Part shown: piece by piece, positions 17,001 through 25,849 of the stretch
Numbering within the stretch: position 1 is the stretch's first letter
Layout of the letters: every line of letters begins with the position of its first letter
From: Ignavibacteria bacterium
GTDB taxonomy: Bacteria; Bacteroidota; Ignavibacteria; SZUA-365
Assembly (NCBI GenBank): GCA_016720835.1
Contig: JADKJW010000011.1
Location: forward strand, 1 to 64,000
Reading direction: 5' to 3'
Length of the DNA: 64,000 nt
Notes under the pieces: generated by a model
The model's input: only the letters and a program-made list of their open reading frames with translations
What the model was told of the DNA's origin: nothing
The model's database searches: none
Translations under genes and position numbers: made by a program

Positions 17001-20000
17001 CCCGGTGCTTGTTGCGTACACCGGCCGAGATGAAGCGCACGGCCACGATGTCGGGACAGCCCACCACGCGGAACCAGGAATTCGGAGGCCCGCCGGGCAC
17101 CGGTGCCTCGGCAATCTTGTCGCAGGAGTCGCGCAGGGTCTTGGTCGCCGTGAGATCGGTGAACTTGATCGCCACCTCGTTGCGCGAGTCCCAGCCGGGA
17201 TAGATCGGCGCGCGATACTCGTAGTAGTTGAGCGTGTCGATGCCGAAGCGCACCACCGATTCGTAGTCGCCGGAGTCGAGGAAATCGTCTCCGTGCAGGT
17301 ACATCTTCAGGCTCTCGTAGTTGAACATGTCCACGCCCTGCGACGGGAAGAGCCGGTATGCCTCGCGCAGCGTCGTGTCGGGCAGGTTGCTGAACGCCAG
17401 CGAGAGCGACTGCTCGTTCATGTACACTTCCTGATCCGGCCTGCGGCGGTCGCGCTCGCGCACCACGCCCGGCGGACTCACGTACTCGGGATTGTCCTCC
17501 ACGTTCACCACCGACACGCTGAACGAGGATGCCGAGTCGCCCTTGCTCCGCTCGTACCACTGATTGCCGACGAAGTTGAACTCCGCGACGCGGATCTGCG
17601 CGAGGTTCTCCGCGCCGGTGACCGACACGCGCAGGTACTCGACGTTGTCGAGCGTCGGCACGCCGATTTGCTTCTTGAACGAGGTCAGCGGGATGCGGAA
17701 CTGATACCAGCCGTTCGTGCCGCCGCCCACCACATACGGATTGCGCTGCGCGGGCGGGAGGCTGATGGAGAACTTCGACGTGTCGAGGTCGATCTGGTAC
17801 TGGAAGTAATCGTTCGAAAGATCGAGAATGCCGTTCGGCGGACTGTTGATGTCCTCCGTGTCCGGGAACTGCCCGGCGCCGTCGTCGATGTTGCCCTGCG
17901 TGCCGTTGAAACTCGTGAAGACGTCGGGGTTGTACGCGTAATTGTCGCCGCTCGGGTCGTCGTTGGGGAGCCCGTATGTGAGGATCTGGCTCGCATATCG
18001 CGCGCGTTCCTCGTCGTCGGTGAGCATGTCCAGTCCCACATCCTCGCCGGGATTGAGGATCTGATTGCGTATCGAACCCGGGACGACGAGGTCTTCGGAA
18101 TTCAGCGTGTCGTTCGGGATGACCTCCTCGGAGATTTTTCCGAGATCGATCAGCAGCTTCGCCTGCGGATTCTGCGTTTCGACCTTCATCCAGATTTCGA
18201 TGTAGTTGTAGTTGCCGTCCACGAGGTTGGTGGCGTTTACCGGCAGCGTGCGCATGATGCCGTTCCAGCTCGCCGTGGGGGGCGTGAGCACGGGTTCCAT
18301 GTTGTACATGCCGCGCTGCGTCGGATCCATCGTCAGATCCAGCACCGTCACGCGCTGATCCTCGCGCGCCGCGAGCTTGTTCGGCCAGATGTCCGTCACG
18401 GTGACGTAGCGCGCCGTCGTCGATGCGAGCGGCACGTTGAACCAGTTCATCTTCGCCCGGTGCGCGTGCATCTCCCTGTCCGTCGCGGCATCGAACGTGG
18501 GCAGGAATTTCGGCACCGAGCCGATGTGCCACGCCGAGTACGCCGTCTGCAGCGGGATGAACACGCGCGCGCCCTCGAAGTCGTCGATGTAGGCGATGCC
18601 CTTGCCCTCGTCGGACGGGATCGTGCTGAGCTTGGTGTTGGGATCGGGCATCATCATCGCCACTTCGGCGGCCAGGGTCAGCGACGATTTTTCCTTGGTC
18701 TGAATGAAGGGCAGCGTGTTGAGCGCGTCGGTGATGAAGGGCAGATCCTGCCGCGTGCGCAGGTCCATGCCGAACATCGTGTTGCTGATGGGCTCCTCGC
18801 CGATGCGAACCTTGTCGCTCAGCGTCTGCTGGTTCAGGCTCATGAGCGTGAAGCCGAAGAAGGATTCCTTGCCGAGCGCCACGTCGCCGCGCAGTCCCAT
18901 CATGGTTTTCGACGCGAAGGAGAAGAGATCCTGCTTCTCGAATTCGATGTCGAGCTTCTTGTTGCCGGTCAGCGCCTCCTCGCGGAGAATGCGCACCTGG
19001 CCCACCTGCTCGTCGACCGTGTAATCCGTTCCCGCATTGAGCAGCTGTCCGTCGAGGCGCACCTTCACGCTTCCCGCCACCACGAAGGGTCCGAGGTAGT
19101 AGCTCGACGAGGTGGACCCCTTCGTCGTGCCGACGATCAGGATCTTGTCCTGCGAACTCATCCGCGCCTGCGTCTTCGTCTCCTTGTACACTTCGGGGTA
19201 GAGGTATGGCTCGATGTCCAGCGGATTGGTGTTCAGAATCTTCGAGTACCACTGGCGCAGACCGTCGTTCCACGGTTCCAGCGTCGGGAAAATGATCTCG
19301 CCGCGAATGGAGTTGACCGTCACGCCTTCCACGAAATCAATGCGGCCGTCGCTCTGCGAGCCGCCGTTGTCGTCGGTGTGATCGAGGCCGAAGAGGTTGA
19401 GCCACTTGTATCCCGCGGGCATCGCCTCGTTGTCCTGCGTGGCGCCCGCGCGGTACACGATCCTGAAATTGGCGATGTCCTCCTTCTTCATGTTGCGCAT
19501 GTTCAGCGAGTAGATGCTGCGCACGCGATGCTTCCAGGCCTGCGTGAAGGTGGGACTCAGGTTCCTCGGCTTCACGAGTTTCAACACGAGGCGCGGCGTC
19601 GGGGATATTTGCTCGAGGCGAGAATCGGTGACGAAGGTGCCGTAGAACACGTTTCCGCCGGTCGCGGGATCCCCCTTGACACGGTAGGCAACGGCGACCA
19701 CCTGATCCTCCTGTACGCTCTGCAGCAGCGTCAGGATGCCGGTGATGGAATTGTACGTGTAATCCACGTTCCAAATCAGCTTTTTGAAATTGCCTACTTC
19801 TATTATGCCGGACTGGGATTCGACTTTGAAAGCGGGGTCGACATACTTTTCGATTTCCGTCGAAAATCTCGCATCACCGCTCTTGTACGTGAACGGGGAC
19901 ATGTCAACGAAAGCGACGGCTGCGCGCTCACCCGGATCGGTCGATGATGCGGAAGATCCCGGACGCGTCCACCAGACTTCCATGTCGTTGATTTCGAGAT

Positions 20001-21435
20001 CAGGCCGGATCGTTATCGGCATGGTGGAGCCGTAGAATCTGTGATTATAGTACGACTCGTACACACTCCGATTCTGAGGTGGCTGCGGTTCGCGGTAGTC
20101 GAGACTCACGAAGAAATGGTTGTCGGAATAATCGTACGCGTGCCGCTCGAACTTCGTTTCCGACGCGCCGCCCGAGATCGACATGTGGCTCGCCTCGCCC
20201 TTCTTCTGGCTGGCCACCGTCTGCAGATGCAGCGGACCGATCTGGAACTCCGCCTTCAGACCGAAGAGCGCGCCGCTGCCGCTGATGAGCTGCGACGGCG
20301 TCTGCAGCGACACGTTGCCGGCCTCGATCGACTGCACGATCTCGTCGTCGTAGCCGGTGTACTTGATCTTGAGCTGATTCTCGTATTCGAACGTGCGCTC
20401 GGTGCTCCAGTCCGCCCGTATGCTGAGCTTGTCGCCGATGAGTCCGTTGACGTTGATGTTGACGCGCTGCTTGAAGTTCGGCGAGAACTGCGTCTGGTTC
20501 ATGAACACGGACTGCTGATCCGATTTCTCGATGCGGAAACCCGCCTCGATGCCGATGTCGCCGCTGATGCGGAGGCTGATGCGGTTGCGGTCGCCGAAAA
20601 TGCTCATGAGCGGATTCGGCGGCACGGGGATGTCGAACTCGGTCAGATTCTTGAGAAGTCCGGTCAGCTGATCGACATTCTTGTCGTCCCGCTTCCCTGC
20701 GTATTCCTGCGTCCGGCGGTTGCGTTCGTATTCGTAGCGGCGCTGGATGTATTCGTCGAGCGACATTTCGTAAGGCACGCGGATGTCGCGCCCGTTCAGC
20801 AGTTCGCGGATCAGCACCATGTTGCGGACGGAGTCCACCTTCACGACGCGCTGTATGCCGTAGCCGGATCCCGGCTGAAGATAGAAGGGCGACCGCCGCT
20901 CGGGGAAGGGCGAGGCAATCGCGCCGCCGGGCTTCCTCTCCGGCAGGAAGCGCTTCCTCGCAGTGGAATCGGATTTGAGCAGGAGACTGTCGTCGATCGG
21001 AGGCAGGCTGCGGCTGAACGCGGCGAGCGCGATGTCGGCTGCCAGCCTCTCCGCATCGTCGTCACGCGTCGAGAGCGTTGCGCCGTTCGCGAATGCAGGG
21101 ATGGAGAATTCCGTTGCGGCCTGTTGTGCCGGATCCGACCTGGAGAATGCAGCACTGTCGTTGAGGGGCAGGTCGTCCAGGACGATGTCGTACTCCGGCA
21201 GCATTCCAAGGTCCGGCCGGGCGTCGCCCGCGGGAAGGGACGCATCGATGCCGGGTGCGAACACGGGATCGGTCGCGGCGAACAGCGCGCCATGGCTGAG
21301 CAGGCGATTCCATTCCATCGCGGAGTAAATGGAAACGGCATCGTCTCCCACCGACCGCATGGAGAGGCCGGTGAAAGCCGTGAGCATGAGCGCAGAGCTT
21401 CCAAACACCGCTGCGAAGAAGCGGACAAGGCGCAT
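14059..21435 (-). CDS. sprA: Cell surface protein SprA, type IX secretion system translocon
   Basis: A protein of about 2,458 residues, the usual size of SprA, the giant outer-membrane barrel through which type IX substrates leave the cell in Bacteroidota. ATG 21435 is preferred over the frame start at 21525 because it begins a signal sequence (VRFFAAVFGSSALMLTAFTG). The SprA N-terminal segment (FRISLRISGDIGIEAGF-like region, NVNGLIGDKLSIRADWSTER, IEAGNVSLQTPSQLISGSGALFG) is clear. So are many amphipathic strand repeats, a passage PTRFSTER-like region around GMYNMEPVL, and aromatic beta-barrel strands to the C terminus (HEGGLELRIQITGS). One short coiled-coil stretch rich in K/E/Q (EELEKMSADLQQKNPEQYKK) lies about two thirds along. 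The upstream promoter at 21634-21665 drives it. Confidence 0.93.
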   Translation of the reverse strand: MRLVRFFAAVFGSSALMLTAFTGLSMRSVGDDAVSIYSAMEWNRLLSHGALFAATDPVFAPGIDASLPAGDARPDLGMLPEYDIVLDDLPLNDSAAFSRSDPAQQAATEFSIPAFANGATLSTRDDDAERLAADIALAAFSRSLPPIDDSLLLKSDSTARKRFLPERKPGGAIASPFPERRSPFYLQPGSGYGIQRVVKVDSVRNMVLIRELLNGRDIRVPYEMSLDEYIQRRYEYERNRRTQEYAGKRDDKNVDQLTGLLKNLTEFDIPVPPNPLMSIFGDRNRISLRISGDIGIEAGFRIEKSDQQSVFMNQTQFSPNFKQRVNINVNGLIGDKLSIRADWSTERTFEYENQLKIKYTGYDDEIVQSIEAGNVSLQTPSQLISGSGALFGLKAEFQIGPLHLQTVASQKKGEASHMSISGGASETKFERHAYDYSDNHFFVSLDYREPQPPQNRSVYESYYNHRFYGSTMPITIRPDLEINDMEVWWTRPGSSASSTDPGERAAVAFVDMSPFTYKSGDARFSTEIEKYVDPAFKVESQSGIIEVGNFKKLIWNVDYTYNSITGILTLLQSVQEDQVVAVAYRVKGDPATGGNVFYGTFVTDSRLEQISPTPRLVLKLVKPRNLSPTFTQAWKHRVRSIYSLNMRNMKKEDIANFRIVYRAGATQDNEAMPAGYKWLNLFGLDHTDDNGGSQSDGRIDFVEGVTVNSIRGEIIFPTLEPWNDGLRQWYSKILNTNPLDIEPYLYPEVYKETKTQARMSSQDKILIVGTTKGSTSSSYYLGPFVVAGSVKVRLDGQLLNAGTDYTVDEQVGQVRILREEALTGNKKLDIEFEKQDLFSFASKTMMGLRGDVALGKESFFGFTLMSLNQQTLSDKVRIGEEPISNTMFGMDLRTRQDLPFITDALNTLPFIQTKEKSSLTLAAEVAMMMPDPNTKLSTIPSDEGKGIAYIDDFEGARVFIPLQTAYSAWHIGSVPKFLPTFDAATDREMHAHRAKMNWFNVPLASTTARYVTVTDIWPNKLAAREDQRVTVLDLTMDPTQRGMYNMEPVLTPPTASWNGIMRTLPVNATNLVDGNYNYIEIWMKVETQNPQAKLLIDLGKISEEVIPNDTLNSEDLVVPGSIRNQILNPGEDVGLDMLTDDEERARYASQILTYGLPNDDPSGDNYAYNPDVFTSFNGTQGNIDDGAGQFPDTEDINSPPNGILDLSNDYFQYQIDLDTSKFSISLPPAQRNPYVVGGGTNGWYQFRIPLTSFKKQIGVPTLDNVEYLRVSVTGAENLAQIRVAEFNFVGNQWYERSKGDSASSFSVSVVNVEDNPEYVSPPGVVRERDRRRPDQEVYMNEQSLSLAFSNLPDTTLREAYRLFPSQGVDMFNYESLKMYLHGDDFLDSGDYESVVRFGIDTLNYYEYRAPIYPGWDSRNEVAIKFTDLTATKTLRDSCDKIAEAPVPGGPPNSWFRVVGCPDIVAVRFISAGVRNKHRDMHPISGQIWINELRVIGPNKQKGYAYTGSANIRLADIADVNLSTSYSDPYFHGLSDRFSTTRAYTSAYSVNTTLNMDKVFPKEWQGTQVRVTYTHAENLSRPLLLPGQPDVEVEGALRTLELDMRRNNRPQREIDLAVRDARLATQTLEIRDSWAIPTIRLKVPGKSWLIEDFVNRLELGYNYSITRFRDPTIQRRRNWQWSARVGYGFDFGRELYVQPFRDLFDGLFLLEFYKDAKFYFAPQRVGMSADLNRSRVEEQRRNPPEFRPFIRDFTHNRTANISFTLSEQSFLNLSGSLSEALQTSLLSFETEPETDGLGNPITDVYGALVLRQRQSSAIFSDIFFGRGSLNFGLPIRYTQSFSLNSRPQLPKYFDIDRYFDMSGGYTVNYNWQENLQQLGLGRTASYNSTINWQVNFRVKSLFDPLFDVKESAPGQPPALQRGTIPGRGRREIAIDDTKQGLIKKQEELEKMSADLQQKNPEQYKKVMADLKKSQVELARLIGSGAPADSLGGRDSTALALDSLSAPGPTVGQILGKAAYYLIKIPLLDYENVSFTFSENNNSTVAGVRGGTGFSAFWTTSPGGSSDPELGPSRLYQFGLISDPNPKSGSIALKNGFPFVGINGYERGLRAPNPNGTYVDNFSQSNTVSIKTSRPLWEGARVDLNWDLRWSMNKNTQFRTDSLGQQTITGMTSTGSLERSYMAFPDFLFFGLFNTNVDAVAERYRKLRSEDTTANPSELLTQAFEDGFEAVPWLTRTFGGFLPRMNWGLRWDGLEKLAFLQGFADRISFEHRYASTLTTAYHSDPESGERITESKRVGFNFAPLIGLTFSFNKLWGGDMTVNSRWGKQKNFDLNTSSSNIVEQATDEITLTANFRKSGFDMPLFGLSLKNDIDFSFSFSMTKSSSFVYEINNLEAGGLPREGTTRITIEPRVRYTISQRVQSSLFYRYQRTKPDDSVGSRIPGTTIHEGGLELRIQITGS

Positions 21436-21633
21436 CGAACCTGTGCCGCCTGCCGTTCGCGGGGTGATCGCACGTCGAGGATTCAGAGCGAGACTCCTGA
21501 AGGTAACATCGTGATCGGGGAACAACTATGGTCGCTGTAGAAATGGGATCGATAGTTGCCTTTGGAGTCGTGAATGATGTCTGGTGATCGTGTGTATCAT
21601 GCGCGTTGAGATGCCTGGCACTTCTTCAATCTC

Positions 21634-21665
21634 CAAAACTACGAAGGTTCCTGGAAATCAGGCAA
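21634..21665 (-). promoter_or_regulatory. Bacteroidota-type promoter for sprA
   Basis: On the minus strand TTG (21665-21663), 21-base spacer, TAGTTTTG (21641-21634), an exact TAnnTTTG. It gives a leader of about 190 bases. Confidence 0.55.
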
Positions 21666-21717
21666 GGCAACAATAGGGTTTTTTCGCGATGTACCCCACT
21701 ACGTGTGCGCTTTTTCA

Positions 21718-21748
21718 TTGTCAATCAGCACGCTGCAAGGTATATTTT
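21718..21748 (+). promoter_or_regulatory. Bacteroidota-type promoter for lptF-lptG
   Basis: TTG 21718-21720, 20-base spacer, TATATTTT 21741-21748 (one mismatch from TAnnTTTG), 62 bases before ATG 21811. Confidence 0.55.
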
Positions 21749-21810
21749 TTCATGGCCGAATTACAATGGCAAAATCCGGCGGGTCGGCGACCCGCCCCCA
21801 AGGCTGAGAA

Positions 21811-23331
21811 ATGATCCTCTGGCGACACATCCTCCGGGCGCATGTCGGACCCTTCCTTTTCGCGAACGCGATCATCATCTTCCTCTTTCTCCTCCAGTTT
21901 TTGATGAAATCGGCGGGCGATCTCGTCGGGAAGGGACTGAGTTTCTGGGTGATCCTGGAGCTCATCGCGCTGAATCTGGCCTGGATGCTCGTGCTCGCCG
22001 TGCCGATGTCCGTCCTCGTCGCTTCCCTCATGGCCTTCGGGCGCATGTCCGCTGAAAACGAAATCGTCATCATGCGCGCCAGCGGCATGAGCCTGTACCG
22101 CATGCTCGCGCCCGGCGTCCTCGCCGCGGCAGCGATCACCGCCGGCCTCATCCACTTCAACAACCGCGTCCTCCCCGAGGCGAACATCCGCCTGCGCACG
22201 CTGATGACCGACATCCTGCGCATCAAGCCGACGCTCTCGCTGCAGGCGGGGGTGTTCACCACCGACGAGCAGCTGCCGGGCTACCGCATCCTCGTCAGGA
22301 AAACCTTCGAGAAGACCAACGACCTCGAGGGCGTGACGATCTACGACCTCTCGCGTCCCGACAGGAACGTCGTGGTGACGGCCCAACGCGGCACCGTCGG
22401 CTTCTCTCCCGATTATTCGAAAATCTTCATGGATCTCCGCAACGGCGAGATTCATGAACTCAACAACCAGGACTTCCTCTCGTACCGGCGCCTCGCCTTC
22501 GAGCATCACCGCGTCGCCATTCCCGCCAGCGGCTTCGGCTTCCAGCGCAGCGACTCGAAGAACGCGCAGCGCGACGACCGGACCATGAACGCCGCGATGA
22601 TGCGCAGCATCGTCGACAGCGTGCAGCGGGAGCGCGAGAAGAAACGGGCCGCCCTCGCGAAGCGCCTGCACGCCTCGTTCGCACTGCAGGCGCCGCCGGA
22701 CGTACAGATTCCGCGCTACGGACGCCCGGAAACGGTGTTCGGCATGAACCCGCGCGCAAAGCCCGGCCGCGAGCCCGCCCGCGCGCTCGATACCGCCCGC
22801 AGGCTCGACACCGCGCGCATTGTCCCGGCGCCCGCCGCAGTCCCTTCGCGCCGCGACTCGATCGATGCGTCGCTGCGAGCCCTCGCGACGCTGCGCCAAC
22901 AGCAGGCCATCGCCATGTCGGATGTCGGCGCCATCGCCTTCGACGACAGCCAGGCCGACAAGTACCTCGTCGAGATCTACAAGAAATACTCCATCCCCGT
23001 CGCGTGCATGGTCTTCGTGCTGATTGGCGTTCCACTCGGAATGATGGCGCGGCGCGGGGGCTTCGGCGTCGGCGCCGGACTCAGCCTCGGCTTCTTCCTC
23101 TTTTACTGGGCCTGCCTCATCGGCGGCGAGAAGCTCGCCGATCGCGACGTGCTCTCGCCGTTCATGGGGATGTGGGTCGCCAACATGGTCCTCGGCGCCT
23201 GCGGCGTCCTGCTCACCGTGCGCGCCGCCAGGGAAACGACGGTGATCGACTGGACGCGCTTCACCCGCTTCGTCCCGAAGTCGTGGAGAACCGGCCTTGA
23301 AGCGACGGACAGAAACCCGCACGAGGCGTAG
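21811..23331 (+). CDS. lptF: LptF/LptG (YjgP/YjgQ) family lipopolysaccharide export permease, long form
   Basis: A 506-residue permease of the LptB2FG transporter, which pulls lipopolysaccharide from the inner membrane. Three N-terminal membrane segments (HVGPFLFANAIIIFLFLLQF, LIALNLAWMLVLAVPMSVLV, MLAPGVLAAAAITAGLI) contain the family signature MSAENEIVIMRASGMSLYRM. A jellyroll region follows (QAGVFTTDEQLPGYRILV), and three more segments end the protein (IPVACMVFVLIGVPLGMMARRGGFGVGAGLSLGFFL). Typical members have about 360 residues; an extra Arg/Ala-rich charged stretch of about 130 residues (about 245-385) sits before the last membrane block. It overlaps nothing and is followed directly by the partner gene. 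The F versus G assignment is by order only. Confidence 0.87.
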   Translation: MILWRHILRAHVGPFLFANAIIIFLFLLQFLMKSAGDLVGKGLSFWVILELIALNLAWMLVLAVPMSVLVASLMAFGRMSAENEIVIMRASGMSLYRMLAPGVLAAAAITAGLIHFNNRVLPEANIRLRTLMTDILRIKPTLSLQAGVFTTDEQLPGYRILVRKTFEKTNDLEGVTIYDLSRPDRNVVVTAQRGTVGFSPDYSKIFMDLRNGEIHELNNQDFLSYRRLAFEHHRVAIPASGFGFQRSDSKNAQRDDRTMNAAMMRSIVDSVQREREKKRAALAKRLHASFALQAPPDVQIPRYGRPETVFGMNPRAKPGREPARALDTARRLDTARIVPAPAAVPSRRDSIDASLRALATLRQQQAIAMSDVGAIAFDDSQADKYLVEIYKKYSIPVACMVFVLIGVPLGMMARRGGFGVGAGLSLGFFLFYWACLIGGEKLADRDVLSPFMGMWVANMVLGACGVLLTVRAARETTVIDWTRFTRFVPKSWRTGLEATDRNPHEA

Positions 23332-24438
23332 ATGACACGCATCGACCGCTATGTCAGCCTGCAGTTCGTGAAGGTCACACTGTTCTCGATTCTGGCCTTC
23401 AGCCTGGTGTTCATCCTCGTCGACATGGTCGAGAATCTCGACGATTTCATCGATGAAAACGTACCCACACACATCATCGTTCTGTATTACGTCTATTTTC
23501 TCCCGCGCATTCTCGGCTTGATGGTCCCGATCGCCATGCTGCTCTCCTCGCTCTTCGTTGTCGGAAAGATGAGCAACACGAACGAGCTGACAGTCATCAA
23601 ATGCAGCGGCGTGAGCCTCTACCGCTTCATCGTGCCCTTTCTGTTTTTCGGCCTGCTCGTCAGCTGCGGCATGCTCTACTTCGATGGCTGGCTCGTGCCG
23701 AAAATCAATGCGTCGCGGCTGACCCTCGAGCGGAATTATCTGAAGAAGCACCTCCAGGTCGGCGGCAGATACAATCTCTATTTCCAGGACTCGGGCAACC
23801 GCGTCATTTCTCTCGAGTACTTCGACGAGGGTACGGGTTCCGCCAGGCGCGTGACCGTGCAGCAGTTCCGGCAGGACGATCCCACGCGCATGTCCTCGCG
23901 CACGGACGCCGTCTCGATGAAATGGAATCCCGCCACGCGCACCTGGAAGCTCTTCACGGCAACGCGCCGCGAGTTCAGGACCGATCCTGGCGCGCCCGCG
24001 TCGATCCGCGAAACCGTGACGCGTTTCGATTCGCTCGACATCGGGACGCTGGTCATCACCCCGGCCATCATCCTCCACATGCAGCAGAAACCCGAGGAAC
24101 TCGCCCTCCGCGAGTTCCGCGAGTATATCGACCGGCAGCGGCTCGCCGGCAGCGATATCGACCGCCTGCTCGTCGATTATCACGGCAAGATCGCGTTCCC
24201 GTTCGCATCCCTCATCGTCGTGTTCTTCGGCGTTCCCTTTGCGTCGGTCAAACGGCGAAGCGGCCTGTCCGTGCAATTTGGTATCAGCATTTTCATCTGT
24301 TTTACGTACCTTGTCGGACAGAAACTCAGCCAGGTGTTCGGCTACAACGGAAGCATCCCTCCGGTATTCGCCGCCTGGCTTCCCAATGTGCTGTTTTTCC
24401 TTGCGGGCTGCTTCGTCATGCTCCGTGTACGAAAGTGA
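23332..24438 (+). CDS. lptG: LptF/LptG (YjgP/YjgQ) family lipopolysaccharide export permease
   Basis: A 368-residue permease of normal family length. Its ATG follows the TAG of the previous gene with no gap, so the two are cotranscribed and probably coupled. Visible are MTRIDRYVSLQFVKVTLFSILAFSLVFI, the signature MSNTNELTVIKCSGVSLYRF, a periplasmic jellyroll (QVGGRYNLYFQDSGNRVISLEY) and three C-terminal membrane segments (IAFPFASLIVVFFGVPFASV, then FGISIFICFTYLVGQKL). It should pair with the preceding permease as the membrane part of the LptB2FG lipopolysaccharide extractor; the ATPase lptB and lptC are not in this window. Confidence 0.9.
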   Translation: MTRIDRYVSLQFVKVTLFSILAFSLVFILVDMVENLDDFIDENVPTHIIVLYYVYFLPRILGLMVPIAMLLSSLFVVGKMSNTNELTVIKCSGVSLYRFIVPFLFFGLLVSCGMLYFDGWLVPKINASRLTLERNYLKKHLQVGGRYNLYFQDSGNRVISLEYFDEGTGSARRVTVQQFRQDDPTRMSSRTDAVSMKWNPATRTWKLFTATRREFRTDPGAPASIRETVTRFDSLDIGTLVITPAIILHMQQKPEELALREFREYIDRQRLAGSDIDRLLVDYHGKIAFPFASLIVVFFGVPFASVKRRSGLSVQFGISIFICFTYLVGQKLSQVFGYNGSIPPVFAAWLPNVLFFLAGCFVMLRVRK

Positions 24439-24507
24439 TCCGTTCCTGCAAATCTGAGCAGCCCGGCCGAGCGCCGCACCGTATCCGTTCAACCCCCGGC
24501 AAACCCC

Positions 24508-24948
24508 ATGCATGAACATCCCGTCAAAATAGCGCGCCTCTTTCACTGGGAAATGGGGCATCGGCTTCCGTTCCATGACGGCGGCTGCGCCAATATCCAC
24601 GGTCATTCCTACCGGATGTGGGTGGAGGTTGAAGGGATATGTGACGAAAACGGCATGCTGATCGACTACGGCGACCTGAAAAAGGCCATCCAGCCGCTTC
24701 TTGATCCGCTGGATCACGCCTTTCTGTGCGCGGAAAGCGATGTCACCATGAGGGAATTCCTCGAAGCGCAGCGCTTCAAATTCGTGCTCGTTCCATTCCA
24801 CTCCACGGCCGAGAACATCTCCGCGTATCTTGTCGAAAATATCTGGAGTGTGCTCGAGCCATTCTCCCGCATCACGGGCGTCTCCATCAAGCTGCACGAA
24901 ACCGACAATTCGTATTCCCTGGCCGGGAAGAGCAGACCCCCTGCCTGA
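24508..24948 (+). CDS. queD: 6-carboxy-5,6,7,8-tetrahydropterin synthase (QueD / PTPS family)
   Basis: A 146-residue enzyme of the 6-pyruvoyl-tetrahydropterin synthase family. Zinc ligands are H18 (EMGHRL), H31 and H33 (CANIHGHSY), and the catalytic cysteine is C27. The triad continues with D69-H70 (LDPLDHAF), and the pterin-binding glutamate is E131 (KLHET). QueD converts dihydroneopterin triphosphate to 6-carboxytetrahydropterin, the second step toward queuosine. The presence of queA at 53624 supports a queuosine role, although a tetrahydrobiopterin-type PTPS cannot be fully excluded. It follows lptG by 69 bases without an evident terminator and may be cotranscribed. Confidence 0.88.
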   Translation: MHEHPVKIARLFHWEMGHRLPFHDGGCANIHGHSYRMWVEVEGICDENGMLIDYGDLKKAIQPLLDPLDHAFLCAESDVTMREFLEAQRFKFVLVPFHSTAENISAYLVENIWSVLEPFSRITGVSIKLHETDNSYSLAGKSRPPA

Positions 24949-25069
24949 ACAGCCCGGCGGGACCCGCAATCCGCCGCCACGCGTCTATCGTCAACCCGAT
25001 TCAATACGTTCTTCGGCGTACCCCGCTGCGCGTGGGATACTCTTCCAATGGAAAAAAATGCCGTTGGGA

Positions 25070-25100
25070 TTGCATCTTGATTTCGCCTTCCGTATTTTCT
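25070..25100 (+). promoter_or_regulatory. Bacteroidota-type promoter for the transaldolase gene
   Basis: TTG 25070-25072, 20-base spacer, TATTTTCT 25093-25100 (two mismatches from TAnnTTTG, both at the end), 47 bases before ATG 25148. Confidence 0.4.
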
Positions 25101-25147
25101 TACATTGAGTTACGAGTCCCCATCTAAAGTAAAACCTTGGTTCTCCC

Positions 25148-25801
25148 ATGAAGATTTTCATTGACAGCGCCAACATTCATGAAATCCGGGAGGCGGCGAG
25201 CATGGGCATCCTCGACGGGGTGACCACCAACCCGTCGCTGGTCGCGAAGGAAGGCAAGAACTTCCGTCAATTGCTCGACGAGATCGTGCAGGTGGTCGAC
25301 GGCCCGATCAGCGCGGAGGTCGTTTCGATCGACAAGGACGGGATTCTGCGCGAAGCCCGCGAACTGGCGAAAATCCACGAGAACATCGTCGTGAAGATCC
25401 CGCTGATCAAGGAGGGACTGAAAGCGGTCCGCGTCCTGTCGGAGGAAGGGATCAACACCAACGTGACCCTCTGCTTCTCGCCGACGCAGGCACTGCTGAC
25501 AGCCAAGGCGGGCGGCACCTACGTTTCGCCTTTCATCGGCCGCCTTGACGACATCAGCATCGATGGGATGGAGCTGATCAGGCAGATCATCGGCATCTAT
25601 CAGAACTACGGCTATACCACGCAGGTGCTCGCCGCGAGCATCAGGCACCCCCTGCACGTCGTGCAGGCGGCCCTTGCGGGAGCGGACGTGTGCACGATCC
25701 CGTTCAAGATCATCGATCAGATGTTCCAGCATCCGCTCACCGCCAGTGGACTCGAGACCTTCCTGAACGATTGGAAGAAGAACGAATCCAAGCTTGTCTG
25801 A
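25148..25801 (+). CDS. Transaldolase, short (TalC / fructose-6-phosphate aldolase-like) form
   Basis: A 217-residue (alpha/beta)8 enzyme of the short transaldolase subfamily. It begins MKIFIDSANIHEIREA, continues DGVTTNPSLVAKEG, and carries the Schiff-base lysine K83 in VVKIPLIKEGL. Later motifs are NTNVTLCFSPTQALLTAKAGGTYVSPF, with the fold's conserved SPF(I/V)GRLDD, and VLAASIRHPLHV. Transaldolases transfer a dihydroxyacetone unit between sugar phosphates in the non-oxidative pentose phosphate pathway. The closely related fructose-6-phosphate aldolase cannot be ruled out from these motifs. gcvT starts 48 bases downstream in the same direction. Confidence 0.9.
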   Translation: MKIFIDSANIHEIREAASMGILDGVTTNPSLVAKEGKNFRQLLDEIVQVVDGPISAEVVSIDKDGILREARELAKIHENIVVKIPLIKEGLKAVRVLSEEGINTNVTLCFSPTQALLTAKAGGTYVSPFIGRLDDISIDGMELIRQIIGIYQNYGYTTQVLAASIRHPLHVVQAALAGADVCTIPFKIIDQMFQHPLTASGLETFLNDWKKNESKLV

Positions 25802-25849
25802 TACAGGACAGCCCCCCCTTTTTCTTACTTCAGATACCAGACACCGAAC

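Larger units (their letters stand above)
21436..21810. other. Divergent intergenic region, sprA / lptF
   Basis: A 375-base spacer with back-to-back promoters: TTG-N21-TAGTTTTG on the minus strand (21634-21665) and TTG-N20-TATATTTT on the plus strand (21718-21748). The sprA leader is about 190 bases and the lptF leader about 55. No gene or RNA is recognised. Confidence 0.6.

Noticed and set aside
14041..19947. A 1,968-codon open frame on the plus strand, opposite sprA
   Set aside because: It is antisense to the well-recognised sprA gene, is rich in Arg/His/Glu without any family motif, and is a typical by-product of high-GC codon bias on the opposite strand.
21721..24969. A 1,082-codon minus-strand open frame opposite lptF-lptG
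   Set aside because: The permease pair on the plus strand is unmistakable; the antisense frame is charged low-complexity sequence.
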